DNA of 34,153 bases from Pseudomonas fluvialis. Its GTDB lineage: Bacteria; Pseudomonadota; Gammaproteobacteria; Pseudomonadales; Pseudomonadaceae. Shown in pieces: positions 1 to 9,973 of this stretch. The stretch's first letter is position 1. Each line of letters starts with the position of its first letter. Below the pieces are notes generated by a model, which was given only the letters and a program-made list of their open reading frames with translations, made no database searches and was not told the origin of the DNA. A program made the translations under genes and the position numbers. The stretch spans positions 1-34,153 of the forward strand of contig NZ_NMQV01000026.1 in NCBI RefSeq assembly GCF_002234375.1, read 5' to 3'.

Positions 1-480
1 AACTATCCTGACGCGGCGGGAATTCTTGCCTACACCACAATTTACAAGGCTTCAGCGTGGCTGCAGGCATGTAAATGCTAGTAGCACAAAGGTGAGCGCT
101 GCGCTTTGCCCGACAAGCATTCAGCTGCTGGGTGATTTTCAGTCGGCTGCTGCTAGCAATGACGTGGTGCTCAGTCAGTTTGTTCTTGCTGGTTAGGGAG
201 GGGCCCCCGGAGGCTTCACGTGCCTTGAGGCTATGTGTGGCGCCCGAGCGGGACTTTCACTGTTCACAGGGGGGGGGCAAGTGATCTGCCCCTGTATTGG
301 ATTTGCCTATTGCGGTTGGCTTAGCTTCGGATTTGTCGGCTGCCGCCTGTGCCAGGCCGCCATGATTACTTTCCCGCAATGGATGGCTGCCTCGGGCGTG
401 TTTGCCTAAAGGGCTGGCTTTGGGTCGGTTCTTTTTTAAAACCCTTGCACATCCTCTGAGCCATAGAGGAGAGCCCGCTC
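1..480. other. Left margin without a convincing gene
   Basis: Two reading frames are open from the left edge on the plus strand: one stops at 79-81 and another at 194-196. Either could be the tail of a gene outside the window; neither gives a recognisable domain. The rest holds a run of nine G at 269-277. This run lies inside a short inverted repeat, ACAGGGG (266-272) with CCCCTGT (289-295). There is also a GGGGCCCC palindrome near 203-215 and an AT-rich stretch near 430-442 before the regulator gene. I see no RNA gene here. Confidence 0.4.
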
Positions 481-735
481 ATGCGTATCATGCGATTGAA
501 AGAAGTAATCGACACAACCGGCCTTGCCAGGTCAACCATCTACAAATACATCGCTGATGGAATCTTCCCGAAACCGGTTAACTTAGCTCCTGCCGGCATG
601 GATATGCCGAGTACCCGAGGCGTGGGATGGATCCAGTCAGAGGTCGATGATTGGATCCTGGCAAGAATCGAGGAGCGGGATATGGCTGAGGGATCCGCCA
701 CACGTCCAAGCAACCATTTGAGCGTCGCCAAGTAA
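481..735 (+). CDS. AlpA-family / MerR-like small DNA-binding regulator
   Basis: This 84-aa protein begins with a helix-turn-helix typical of AlpA and excisionase-like winged-helix regulators: a 'RLKEVIDTTGLARSTIYKYI' stretch at residues 5-24, then a GxFPKPVxL wing near 28-34 and a V-x-W-x-x-SEVDDWI segment near 48-58. AlpA proteins are transcription factors of prophages and integrative islands and often control an integrase or excision function. A Shine-Dalgarno GAGGAG at 466-471 lies 9 nt before this ATG, which supports the start; an in-frame ATG at 490 is possible but worse placed. A strong hairpin follows the stop codon, so the gene may be transcribed alone. No integrase lies beside it in this window, so its target is unknown. 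Confidence 0.85.
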   Translation: MRIMRLKEVIDTTGLARSTIYKYIADGIFPKPVNLAPAGMDMPSTRGVGWIQSEVDDWILARIEERDMAEGSATRPSNHLSVAK

Positions 736-742
736 ACTTTCC

Positions 743-770
743 GCCATGACCGGCTTCGGCTGGTCATGGC
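743..770 (+). terminator. Strong hairpin with cUUCGg tetraloop after the AlpA-like gene
   Basis: A 12-bp stem (743-754 with 759-770, one G-U wobble) is closed by a TTCG loop with C-G closing pair, the exceptionally stable UUCG tetraloop form. It starts 7 nt after the stop of the AlpA-like gene. There is no downstream T-run, so it is either an mRNA 3'-end stabiliser or a weak or Rho-assisted terminator rather than a textbook intrinsic terminator. Confidence 0.45.
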
Positions 771-956
771 GCTTATGCCGCCCCGTTTCTGGGAGGGCTT
801 TGCTCTCAGCTAACTCTCCCAAAGCTCAATGCGGCAAATCTCTCGACAGGCTTGAAATGTTGCTCCCCATTGCCCGGCCTGCTCGGGAGGTTCGGCTCTG
901 GTCAGGGCTGCATCTATTGATATAGCTATTAACTACCAGTTCTTACTAATCGATAG

Positions 957-976
957 TACCCATCACTACCCATCAT
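957..976. repeat. Two tandem decamers upstream of the Rep-like gene
   Basis: TACCCATCAC (957-966) is directly followed by TACCCATCAT (967-976), a 9/10 match. An AT-rich stretch precedes them (about 916-955). Short tandem repeats beside a replication-initiator-like gene suggest iterons or a regulator binding site, but two copies are few. The rest of the 329-bp gap 736-1064 holds the hairpin at 743, a further weak pairing near 793-833 and the inverted repeat at 1026. Confidence 0.4.
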
Positions 977-1025
977 CACTGACTTCACCAGAGGGAAAGA
1001 CGACCAGTAAAAAGAAACAGACCAC

Positions 1026-1058
1026 GTACCTGGTATGCACCAACAACCAACCAGGTAC
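1026..1058. promoter_or_regulatory. Perfect 9-bp inverted repeat before the Rep-like gene
   Basis: GTACCTGGT (1026-1034) and ACCAGGTAC (1050-1058) are perfect reverse complements separated by 15 nt. The repeat lies directly before the preferred start at 1065 and would span the alternative ATG at 1035. This is the layout of an autoregulatory operator or of a hairpin recognised by a rolling-circle Rep protein. Which one cannot be told from sequence alone. Confidence 0.5.
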
Positions 1059-1064
1059 TCAGCT

Positions 1065-2036
1065 ATGAACAACCGCAAGCACAACACCCACCTCTCCCAG
1101 TCCGATATAGCCCTGCAGATCGAATCGCTCGTCCAAGCTATCGAGCACAGCGATACACCTGCATTCCGTATCACGTACAAACGGTCAGGCTATGAGCAGG
1201 TCGAGCAGACCAGACTCTCCCGGTACTTCGCCAACGTCCAGCAGATGTACAACCTGTTCGATGACCGAGTGCCATACGACTTCAGCGAGCACCTGTTAGC
1301 GTTCAGGGAAGCCTGTGACGACATTGGCCTTCAGCGCTCACCCAATGGTCCTGTCTGCATGAGCGAGATGGGGACGTACTTGCTCAGTCATGAGCAGAGC
1401 ATGAACGTCCTCACCGAACGGATTCGTGAGTTGACCCGCCAGCAACGGTATCGGCGTAGGCCTGGGGATCGCCGAGAGCTGGCCAAGCAGCAATCGACCG
1501 AGATCATCGCGTACACGGATGCTGTGATGAGTCTTTACTCCCGCACTACGGTCATCAGACTGGACCTGTATTACCGTCCTGAAGCTCAAGCCAGACTAAG
1601 AGTCGAGCAGGTCTTTGATCACCTGGATGATCTGATCGACAAACACAGCCGTCACCGGACTTTCGAGCACCTGATTGGCTACACGTACTCAGTGGAGCAC
1701 GGAGATCGCAATGACGGGAGGGGCTACCACATCCATGCGGCCTACTTCTTCAATGGCAACCAGGTATGCCGGGATGTCTGGAAGGCGATTGAGATCAGTG
1801 AGCTATGGGAGGAGATCACTCGTCGTCAGGGCTATGCCCATAGCTGCAACCACGACAAGGAGGGATATGGCGATAGGCGTGGAATCGGCCTTATCCAGCG
1901 GGAGGATCAGTCGAGACGGCCACATACGCACTACGCCATGAAATACCTAGTCAAGGATGATCAGCACCTGCGCTTGAAGCCTGCAGGGGCGCGCTGTCTG
2001 CGTAAGGGGACTCTGAACCGTGCTCGTCGCGGATAA
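1065..2036 (+). CDS. YfjJ/YagK-type, inovirus Gp2-like (Rep-like) protein
   Basis: The 323-aa product has the features of the YagK/YfjJ C-terminal domain family, also called inovirus Gp2-like, found in prophages and islands. A beta-strand 'TVIRLDLYYR' lies near residue 160, a 'GYHIHAAYFFNG' strand carries H222-x-H224, and Y290 and Y294 sit in 'THYAMKYLVKDDQ'. The His-hydrophobic-His strand plus downstream tyrosines resembles HUH single-strand endonucleases, so a role in rolling-circle-type replication or mobilisation is plausible; that is inference. I chose ATG 1065 because the upstream ATG at 1035 lies inside a perfect inverted repeat (1026-1058). Neither start has a clear Shine-Dalgarno. 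The gene converges on umuC with only 13 nt between the stops. Confidence 0.75.
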   Translation: MNNRKHNTHLSQSDIALQIESLVQAIEHSDTPAFRITYKRSGYEQVEQTRLSRYFANVQQMYNLFDDRVPYDFSEHLLAFREACDDIGLQRSPNGPVCMSEMGTYLLSHEQSMNVLTERIRELTRQQRYRRRPGDRRELAKQQSTEIIAYTDAVMSLYSRTTVIRLDLYYRPEAQARLRVEQVFDHLDDLIDKHSRHRTFEHLIGYTYSVEHGDRNDGRGYHIHAAYFFNGNQVCRDVWKAIEISELWEEITRRQGYAHSCNHDKEGYGDRRGIGLIQREDQSRRPHTHYAMKYLVKDDQHLRLKPAGARCLRKGTLNRARRG

Positions 2037-2049
2037 GTGAATGCGAAGG

Positions 2050-3324
2050 CTACTTAGCTTTTGCGACCATTAACTCAGACCAGCGAGTGGTGTATGCCGG
2101 AGAGAGTAATTCTCTGCGCATTGCCCACTCGACTGGCTTGGCAATTCGTCCTGGCTGGAGTGTACCGCGACCCCAGCGGTTGTTGATCGCGTCCAGAGTG
2201 CTCATCAGTCGCTCGGTTTTCACGGGCTGCTCGGGGGCGAACAGATCCGGGGTGTACTCATTCTTGCGACACAGATCCAACAGCATCACCTGAGCCTTGG
2301 CGTAGCTGAATCCCTCTCTGTAGACCCGCTGCAATCCAGCCTGGACGGCCTTGATGATCAGCCTGCTGTCATCGGTTGGATAGGGCAGTTGGCAGAGGAC
2401 GCCATTGGCATATTTCGCTTCAGCTGGATTGAACATCCCGGTGCGTAAACTCACACGCACCTGCCTGCAGAGCGACTCCTGCTTACGGAGCTTTTCAGCA
2501 GCGCGCGTCGCATAGCTGGTGACGGCCTCTTGGATAGGCGCTAACTCTCGCAGGCGCTTGCCGAATGATCTGCTTGAGCATATCTCCTGCTTGGGTTCGA
2601 TCTCGTTCTCGATCTCCAGGCACGCCACACCGCGCAGTTCGCGCACAGTTTTCTCGATCACGACATTGAATCGCTTGCGCAGTGTCCAGGCATCCATCTG
2701 TGCCAAGTCCCAAGCGGTTTTGATTTGCATGCCTTCCAGATGCGCACGCATGCGGGGGCCGACGCCCCAGACTTCTTCTACGGGCATGGCCTTGAGCAGC
2801 TTGTCACGACGCACGGGGTCACGAATATCTACGACGCCTCCGGTCTGCTTCTGCCAGCGCTTGGCGGCGTTATTGGCGAGCTTGGCCAGTGTCTTGGTCG
2901 TGGCGATACCAATGCCAACAGGGATGCCGGTCTTCTGTCTGACTTCTGCCTGTACCTGGCGGCCTATCGACGCCAGAGGTTCAGGGAGTCCAGTCATATC
3001 GGCAAAGGCCTCATCGATGCTGTAGACCTCGATGCTTGGAAAGCAGCTCTCCAGGATCGTCATCACACGCTCGCTCATGTCGCCATAGAGGGCGTAGTTG
3101 CTGCTGAAGGCGACGACGCCGTGGCGCTTGAGGTCGCCTCTGATCTCGTGGAACAGGGCGCCCATTTTCACGAACGGCTTAGCATCGGCAGAGCGAGCAA
3201 TTACGCAGCCGTCGTTGTTGCTCAACACCACAATGGGCGTTCGCAGCAGGTCAGGGCGGAACACGCGCTCGCAACTGGCGTAGAAGCTGTTGCAGTCGAC
3301 TAGTGCGTAAACCGGTTCAGCCAT
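2050..3324 (-). CDS. umuC: Error-prone DNA polymerase V catalytic subunit, UmuC/RulB-like
   Basis: This 424-aa Y-family polymerase performs translesion synthesis in the SOS response. Catalytic-core motifs are intact: '[16 protein letters not shown]' near the N-terminus with the first metal-binding Asp, '[10 protein letters not shown]' in the finger region, and 'YSIDEAF' with the Asp-Glu pair near residue 101. A helix-hairpin-helix segment '[11 protein letters not shown]' and the C-terminal little finger follow. Length and architecture match full UmuC/RulB proteins. Its ATG overlaps the end of umuD by 8 nt, so the two are translationally coupled and share the LexA-controlled promoter upstream of umuD. 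Plasmid and island copies (rulAB type) are common in Pseudomonas; whether this copy is core or acquired cannot be told here. Confidence 0.95.
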   Translation of the reverse strand: MAEPVYALVDCNSFYASCERVFRPDLLRTPIVVLSNNDGCVIARSADAKPFVKMGALFHEIRGDLKRHGVVAFSSNYALYGDMSERVMTILESCFPSIEVYSIDEAFADMTGLPEPLASIGRQVQAEVRQKTGIPVGIGIATTKTLAKLANNAAKRWQKQTGGVVDIRDPVRRDKLLKAMPVEEVWGVGPRMRAHLEGMQIKTAWDLAQMDAWTLRKRFNVVIEKTVRELRGVACLEIENEIEPKQEICSSRSFGKRLRELAPIQEAVTSYATRAAEKLRKQESLCRQVRVSLRTGMFNPAEAKYANGVLCQLPYPTDDSRLIIKAVQAGLQRVYREGFSYAKAQVMLLDLCRKNEYTPDLFAPEQPVKTERLMSTLDAINNRWGRGTLQPGRIAKPVEWAMRRELLSPAYTTRWSELMVAKAK

Positions 3325-3754
3325 GGGTGAGGTGGTTCCGCAGGCTGTGAGTGACGACGCCCCAGATCGTCAGCTCATCGTTTTCCAGGATATAGCGCGG
3401 AGAGTAGGCCGGGTTCTCCGAGCGCAGGATGAACTGGCCCTGTTCCTGGGCCAGGCGCTTTACCAAGACATCGCCGTTAAGGCAGGCAACCACCACATGC
3501 CCCGGCCTTGCTGTGATAGCGCGGCTGACGATCAGATGGTCACCGTCGAAGATGCCGGCCCCTGCCATGCTGTCACCGCTAACGGACACCACGTAGGTGT
3601 GCGGTGTTTGCAAATCCAGCAGCGCATCGAGCGAGAGCTTGTGTTCCATGTGGTCCAGCGCCGGGCTGGGAAAGCCGGCTGGAATGTGTGCGTCAAAGCA
3701 GGGTAAGCGTGTGCTGCTGGCTTGGAGTGCACCAAGGATCTGGGTGTTGCTCAT
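3317..3754 (-). CDS. umuD: SOS mutagenesis protein UmuD/RulA-like, S24 autoprotease
   Basis: This 145-aa LexA-fold protein should cleave itself when bound by RecA filaments, giving the UmuD'-like form that joins UmuC in polymerase V. The cleavage-type Ala-Gly pair is A26-G27 in 'PAGFPSPA'. The catalytic serine is S62 in 'VSGDSM' and the lysine is K99 in 'VLVKRL', giving the Ser-to-Lys spacing of 37 seen in E. coli UmuD. The gene starts 16 nt from a perfect-consensus LexA box (3771-3786). A possible promoter on the minus strand, TTGAAG (3812-3807) with an 18-nt spacer to TACTGT (3788-3783), overlaps the box. The gene is co-directional with and overlaps umuC. Confidence 0.95.
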   Translation of the reverse strand: MSNTQILGALQASSTRLPCFDAHIPAGFPSPALDHMEHKLSLDALLDLQTPHTYVVSVSGDSMAGAGIFDGDHLIVSRAITARPGHVVVACLNGDVLVKRLAQEQGQFILRSENPAYSPRYILENDELTIWGVVTHSLRNHLTHG

Positions 3755-3770
3755 GGGAAATTGCCGTTAA

Positions 3771-3786
3771 CTGTATTTATGTACAG
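3771..3786. promoter_or_regulatory. LexA box upstream of umuDC
   Basis: CTGTATTTATGTACAG fits the CTG-N10-CAG LexA consensus and lies 16 nt upstream of the umuD ATG. It is nearly symmetric, so it could also influence transcription to the right, toward the small ORF at 3933. Confidence 0.9.
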
Positions 3787-3932
3787 TATCAGGCAATGTT
3801 GGAATCCTTCAAGGCGCGTCCGTCTGTGCCGCTAGGCATGTGCGCTAAATGTTTACGGGTGAAAAGTTTACGTGTCGCCTCACCTGGCGATCCGGCCTAT
3901 GGTCGACACATCACAACCGAGGAGCGTTCACC

Positions 3933-4037
3933 ATGATGATCATGCTGAGTTCGATGAGTGAGTATTTGACCCTGCTGGCCACAGGGCTGCTGATGGTCGG
4001 GTTGGCAAGGCTGGCTTATGGTGGCCGTGCAGTCTGA
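3933..4037 (+). CDS. 34-aa single-span membrane peptide, function unknown
   Basis: A short ORF of 34 codons begins with ATG 3933, preceded by GAGGAG at 3919-3924 (8-nt spacing). An upstream ATG at 3849 would add 28 residues with unconvincing composition. The peptide is Met-rich at its start, has one hydrophobic segment ('YLTLLATGLLMVGLARL'), and ends with a short basic tail. It lies between two SOS modules and is divergent from the LexA box at 3771-3786. Short SOS-induced membrane peptides such as E. coli TisB are known, so a similar role is conceivable, but there is no visible homology. A conserved lipid-interacting small protein of other function is as likely. Confidence 0.5.
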   Translation: MMIMLSSMSEYLTLLATGLLMVGLARLAYGGRAV

Positions 4038-4067
4038 TCGATTTGCTCTGGCTTGTGTCGCCAGGGC

Positions 4068-6337
<2,270 letters not shown>

Positions 6338-6341
<4 letters not shown>

Positions 6342-7978
6342 GCCACGTCCCAGCTCACGTAACAGACCTCGACCGGAATGCCCTGCTCGGCGGCAAACGC
6401 CAGCCAACGCTTCTGGTTGTCCTGCAGGCGGTCACCAGGGCCTTTTACCTCAATCATCCGGTAGCGCTGTTCCTGCGGATAAAACTGGATCAGATCCGGC
6501 ATGCCGGCGCGGTTGGCTTTCAGGTCACGCAACAGGCGGGTAAAGCAGGCATGCAGATGTGCAGCGGGAATGCACTGCAGCGCCAGGTCCAGCAGCGCTT
6601 CATCAAGCATGCCCCAGAACACGAAGGGCGACTGCAGGCCGAGCTTCTCCTGATAGCGATCCTTGATCAATTGCCCGTAACCGGGTTGCTCTAGCTGCTG
6701 CAGGCAGCGCTCGAAAAGAGGTTGGCGACGCGCATAAAAGTCCTGGCTGTGCAGGTCCACCGGACCGCTGTGGAACGGGTGAAAAAACGCCCCCGGCAGC
6801 GGCGCGAAGATCGCTTCCCAACACAGCAAACCGAACAGGCTGCAAATAAGGGTGTTTTCCACGTAATGCACCGGAGCATCATCCTGCTGCAGATGATCAC
6901 GTACGGCGATTTCCACACAGCCATGTGCCGGCATCGGCAACACCAGGTCGATACGGCTTTCGCCCACTGCCTTGGCGCGCTTCATCGTCGACAGGCCGAG
7001 CTTGCGCCGCAGGCGGGTGAGGGCCCGTTCCAGGCGCTGACTTTCTTCATCACTGCCCGGGTCCTGGCTAAAGGCCTGCGCCTGATCATGGGCCTCGCTA
7101 TCCCGTCCCAGCTGTTCCAGCACGCGAATCTGCCGCCAGCGGGCTTCGCCATGATTGCTTTCCTGATAGAGCAGCAGGGCCTGCTCCAACTCGCAGCTCT
7201 TCTCCAGTTGCTGAGCGATCTGAAACAGCAGGCGCGACTGGCGACTGCACAGGTAGGGGTTGCTTGATCTGAACGCCAATAACGGCGGCATGATGTCCGC
7301 CAGATCCGCACCCTGTTCAACGCTGACGCGCAACTGGCGCAGGTAGAGGTAATCCTCAAGATCCTGACGGCACTGAAAACCCCGTGACTCCGGACTTATG
7401 TCCACCGATTCGTAGCGGTAGATACCCAGATCCGCCAGCACGAACTCGGACCAGTCCTGGGCCAGATTGCCAAAGAACATCAGGCGCAGACGGTCGCACA
7501 AATCGCCCACCATCAAGCTCAGCAACTGATCATCCAGCCCAGGACACCAGTCCCGGAAGGTCTGGACGGGGAGCTCCGTGCTGCGCAGTTGTTCGAGCAG
7601 CTCGGCCTTTTTCTGCGTGGCGCGGCGGTCAGTGAGCGGCAGATGAGTCAGCACCTCATCCTTGCGCAGCAGCTCGGCAATCTCATCAACTGTCAGCAGC
7701 GCCTGCTCGGTGACCCAGCCCTGTTCAAGCAGTGGACCGGCTGCCGTCAAGCAGTCGCCGATTTCCGGATAGACGAGCTTGCTCAGGCGGAAGTGACAGC
7801 CTTTGCGCATGATCATGCGCACCAGCAAGGCTTGTGATGGCCAGGCCAGAGTGTCGAAAGCGTCGAGAAAGGCGCGCTCTTCATCCGACAGCAAGTCGGC
7901 ATAGCGCTCAGCCACCCAAGCGAGTGCGGTGCGGAAATTGCTGAGGTAGTAGAGCTCGGGCGGTAGTGGGGCGGACAT
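6338..7978 (-). CDS. FAN1-type VRR-NUC structure-specific nuclease
   Basis: This 546-aa protein has the domain order of bacterial FAN1: an N-terminal SAP-like DNA-binding region ('LVRMIMRKGCHFRLSKLVYP' near 55-75), a long helical TPR-like middle, and a C-terminal VRR-NUC domain. The active-site set is D495 in 'MPDLIQF' and E510-V-K512 in 'MIEVKGPGD'. FAN1 enzymes incise flaps and trim interstrand-crosslinked DNA; a Pseudomonas aeruginosa homologue has been studied structurally. The internal ATG at 7978 is used because the longer frame to 8035 would translate through a LexA box at 7990-8005. No Shine-Dalgarno is visible in the 11 nt between box and ATG, so the message may be nearly leaderless. 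The stop overlaps the helicase start as ATGA. Confidence 0.9.
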
Positions 7979-7989
7979 GGTAGTGATTA

Positions 7990-8005
7990 CTGTATTCTTG
8001 TACAG
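7990..8005. promoter_or_regulatory. LexA box upstream of the FAN1-helicase operon
   Basis: CTGTATTCTTGTACAG (plus-strand reading) fits CTG-N10-CAG and lies 11 nt upstream of the chosen FAN1 start at 7978. It predicts SOS induction of the nuclease-helicase pair and decides the start codon. Confidence 0.85.
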
Positions 8006-8072
8006 GATTGTCCGCTTTGACGCCTGGGCGATCAACTATCAGAGGTTCTGCCTATACCCCACGCAATGAGAA

Positions 8073-8119
8073 GTGAGCGGCGGCGTTCTTGACATGGATA
8101 CCATGCCAGCGCGGCTCAC
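8073..8119. repeat. Nested inverted repeats in the gap before the FAN1 operon
   Basis: Outer arms GTGAGC (8073-8078) and GCTCAC (8114-8119) enclose a smaller hairpin CATGG-ATA-CCATG (8093-8105). It may end minus-strand transcripts from the pRiA4b-like gene, although no T-run follows. Apart from this and the LexA box, I see nothing in the 349-nt stretch 7979-8327. Confidence 0.3.
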
Positions 8120-8327
8120 CTACGGCTGCCATGCCATCTGATTGAGCACGGCTGAATCCAAGGATGAGTATGGCTAACTGCCGACTATCTGCATGATAAC
8201 GTTCCGTCCAATTTCATGATCCGGATCCGTCTAAATTCAGGGTGTGAGGCCATTCTTGCTGAAAGCCGGCGCTCTGAATGACTGAAACTTTGCTTCGAGA
8301 GGGTTGGCAGCTTACTGGGCTAGTCGG

Positions 8328-8909
8328 CTAGCCCCAGAAGTTGTTGCAGATCCGTTGAACTGCTGCATTAGCCGCTCGGCGATCAAACAGCTCTGCATCG
8401 AAGCTGCCGCCTGCCCATTCAAGTGCACTGCGGCCTTCGTCACTGTCTGCCTGTTGGGTAATCTGCAGGAAGTGCTGATAGCCCGGAACTCCCCCCACAT
8501 CTTCAGGTGGGCAGGCGCGGGCGCCGTCTAGCACTTCGCACCAGGTTCCGCTGAAATCACAGGGCTCGCTGGCCTCCACTGCGATCACATGCTGCCAGCT
8601 ATCACCGAAGTCATAGAGGTAGCGCAGTCGGTCTGTGTTCTTCAGGACTCGCTTCAGTTTGACCTTGCGATCGTCCAGGGCGTCTTCGAACATGTCTGCA
8701 AAATCAGCGTCCAGCGGCATGTAGCGATTAAGCCCGTCACTGAACTCATGTAGATGGACGCTGCTCCAGCCAAACGCAGCTTGGATAAAATGATGCAGCT
8801 TGCGTAGCGTGCAGTCGCCGGTCACCTGTATCCGCCGCCAGATCGGAGGATTGAAATGCAGCGGCTCCAGCTGGATATGCAGGGTGTACAGTTGAGGCTG
8901 AGTAGCCAT
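8328..8909 (-). CDS. Plasmid pRiA4b ORF-3-like family protein
   Basis: The 193-aa product matches the pRiA4b ORF-3 family: 'YTLHIQLEPLHFNPPIWRRI' at residues 8-27, 'LRKLHHFIQAAFGWSSVHLH' (about 36-55), 'YLYDFGDSWQH' (near 105-115) and 'CPPEDVGGVPGY' (near 140-152). These blocks are diagnostic of the family. Its biochemical function is not established; it is common on plasmids and in accessory DNA. ATG 8909 is chosen because homologues begin just before the 'YTLHIQL' strand; the longer open frame to 9047 overlaps the upstream WYL gene and has no family character. It lies 13 nt downstream of the WYL gene and is probably co-transcribed with it. Confidence 0.85.
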   Translation of the reverse strand: MATQPQLYTLHIQLEPLHFNPPIWRRIQVTGDCTLRKLHHFIQAAFGWSSVHLHEFSDGLNRYMPLDADFADMFEDALDDRKVKLKRVLKNTDRLRYLYDFGDSWQHVIAVEASEPCDFSGTWCEVLDGARACPPEDVGGVPGYQHFLQITQQADSDEGRSALEWAGGSFDAELFDRRAANAAVQRICNNFWG

Positions 8910-8922
8910 GGGAACTCCGCGT

Positions 8923-9798
8923 TCAGTGGTATAGCCAGGGATGCAGTTCATCGAGGTTGGCGACGACGATCTGCTGTGCGGTGGCTTTGGCATGCACCTT
9001 GGCCGGGTCGATCTGGTAGCGCTGCAGCACGTACTGCACAAGAGCACCTCGGGTCTCGATCACCAGTTGTCCGTCACGCATGCCGTAGTCGGCTTCGATA
9101 ATCGCGCGCTGCTCCGGCTTAAGGCGAGAATCCGGTTCAATGATGACCTGCACCTGACTGTTCCAGCCCGGATCCTGCTCACGGGTGTTTTCGGTTTCGT
9201 CGTCCATTAACTCGGGCTCACCACGAAAGCGGCTGAGCACAAAGTCCCGGTAATCTCGATTCTTCTCGCAATAGGCGCGCACATGCCAGCGCATACCGGT
9301 GTAGATCAGCGTATGCGGCGCGATCAGGCGGGTTTCGCCGTCCGGCGTCGTGAAGGACACATACTCGCACTCCAGTCGCAGCCCATCGCGGCAGGCCTTG
9401 AGCAGCGGGCGCAGCACTTCCGGGCGCACTGAGCGATCCGGTACATCCAGCACCTCAGTGTGCGCATAGGCCAATGCCAGCCCCTCAACATACGGTGCGC
9501 GGTCGTGATTCTGGTTGAGCAGGTGCAGGTAGGCACTGGCGCTGTCATCGATAAACAGCGGTTTGAAGTGGCGGCTCGGCACATACCCCTTCAAATGCTT
9601 GTCGTATTCCAGGTTCTTCGGCGCGTAGTCGGTGATGTAGGAATTGATGTCCTTCGACGCTTGCTGGCGGCTGATACCGAAGCTCTGCATCAGGTGATTT
9701 GTGGTCAGGCGGCCTTCCCACCAGGCTACCGTCTCAATCAAACGGTAGCGCAGCGCCAGATCCCAACGCACGGACTCGATTTCCTGCTTACGCTTCAT
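8923..9798 (-). CDS. WYL-domain transcriptional regulator (BrxR/CapW-like architecture)
   Basis: This 291-aa protein has an N-terminal winged helix ('LMQSFGISRQQASKDINSYI', about 36-55), a central WYL domain (about 125-205, with 'TGMRWHVRAYC' where the canonical WYL triplet reads W-H-V, then 'DFVLSRF'), and a C-terminal WCX-like extension (about 215-290). This order and length are those of BrxR/CapW-type homodimeric repressors that sit beside phage-defence operons and respond to a nucleic-acid or nucleotide ligand. Here it is divergent from the ADP-ribosylglycohydrolase chain that leads into the defence block, which makes it the best candidate for the local regulator. A palindrome in the intergenic region (9826-9835) could be its operator. 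Ligand and targets are not visible from sequence. Confidence 0.85.
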   Translation of the reverse strand: MKRKQEIESVRWDLALRYRLIETVAWWEGRLTTNHLMQSFGISRQQASKDINSYITDYAPKNLEYDKHLKGYVPSRHFKPLFIDDSASAYLHLLNQNHDRAPYVEGLALAYAHTEVLDVPDRSVRPEVLRPLLKACRDGLRLECEYVSFTTPDGETRLIAPHTLIYTGMRWHVRAYCEKNRDYRDFVLSRFRGEPELMDDETENTREQDPGWNSQVQVIIEPDSRLKPEQRAIIEADYGMRDGQLVIETRGALVQYVLQRYQIDPAKVHAKATAQQIVVANLDELHPWLYH

Positions 9799-9825
9799 AG
9801 CCTCTCCATCTGCTCGAAAACTTTA

Positions 9826-9835
9826 CCTGTACAGG
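9826..9835. promoter_or_regulatory. Palindrome CCTGTACAGG, candidate operator
   Basis: A perfect 10-bp palindrome lies 27 nt upstream of the WYL gene start and in the 175-bp divergent intergenic region (9799-9973). It is not a LexA box, because the CTG and CAG are separated by only 2 nt. It is a reasonable candidate binding site for the WYL repressor, but a palindrome of this size can occur by chance. Confidence 0.35.
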
Positions 9836-9973
9836 CAAACACCGTAGATACGTCGCTCAACACTACATATCTTGATAGCCAGAGACAAGCAGGCCGATGT
9901 CATTTAGTCCGGGGGCTGTAGCTAGTCCAGTACACAAGTTGGATGTGCGGTTCCTGATTGGAGGGGCGTGAAG

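Noticed and set aside
1035..1064. Rep-like gene start at 1035
   Set aside because: This ATG lies inside the loop region of the perfect inverted repeat 1026-1058, and the added 10 residues are not characteristic; 1065 is preferred although neither has a good Shine-Dalgarno.
2519..3303. Two plus-strand frames of 168 and 192 codons
   Set aside because: Both are antisense to umuC, which is intact and has all catalytic residues.
9826..9835. CCTGTACAGG as a LexA box
   Set aside because: CTG and CAG are separated by 2 nt instead of 10, so LexA would not be expected to bind.
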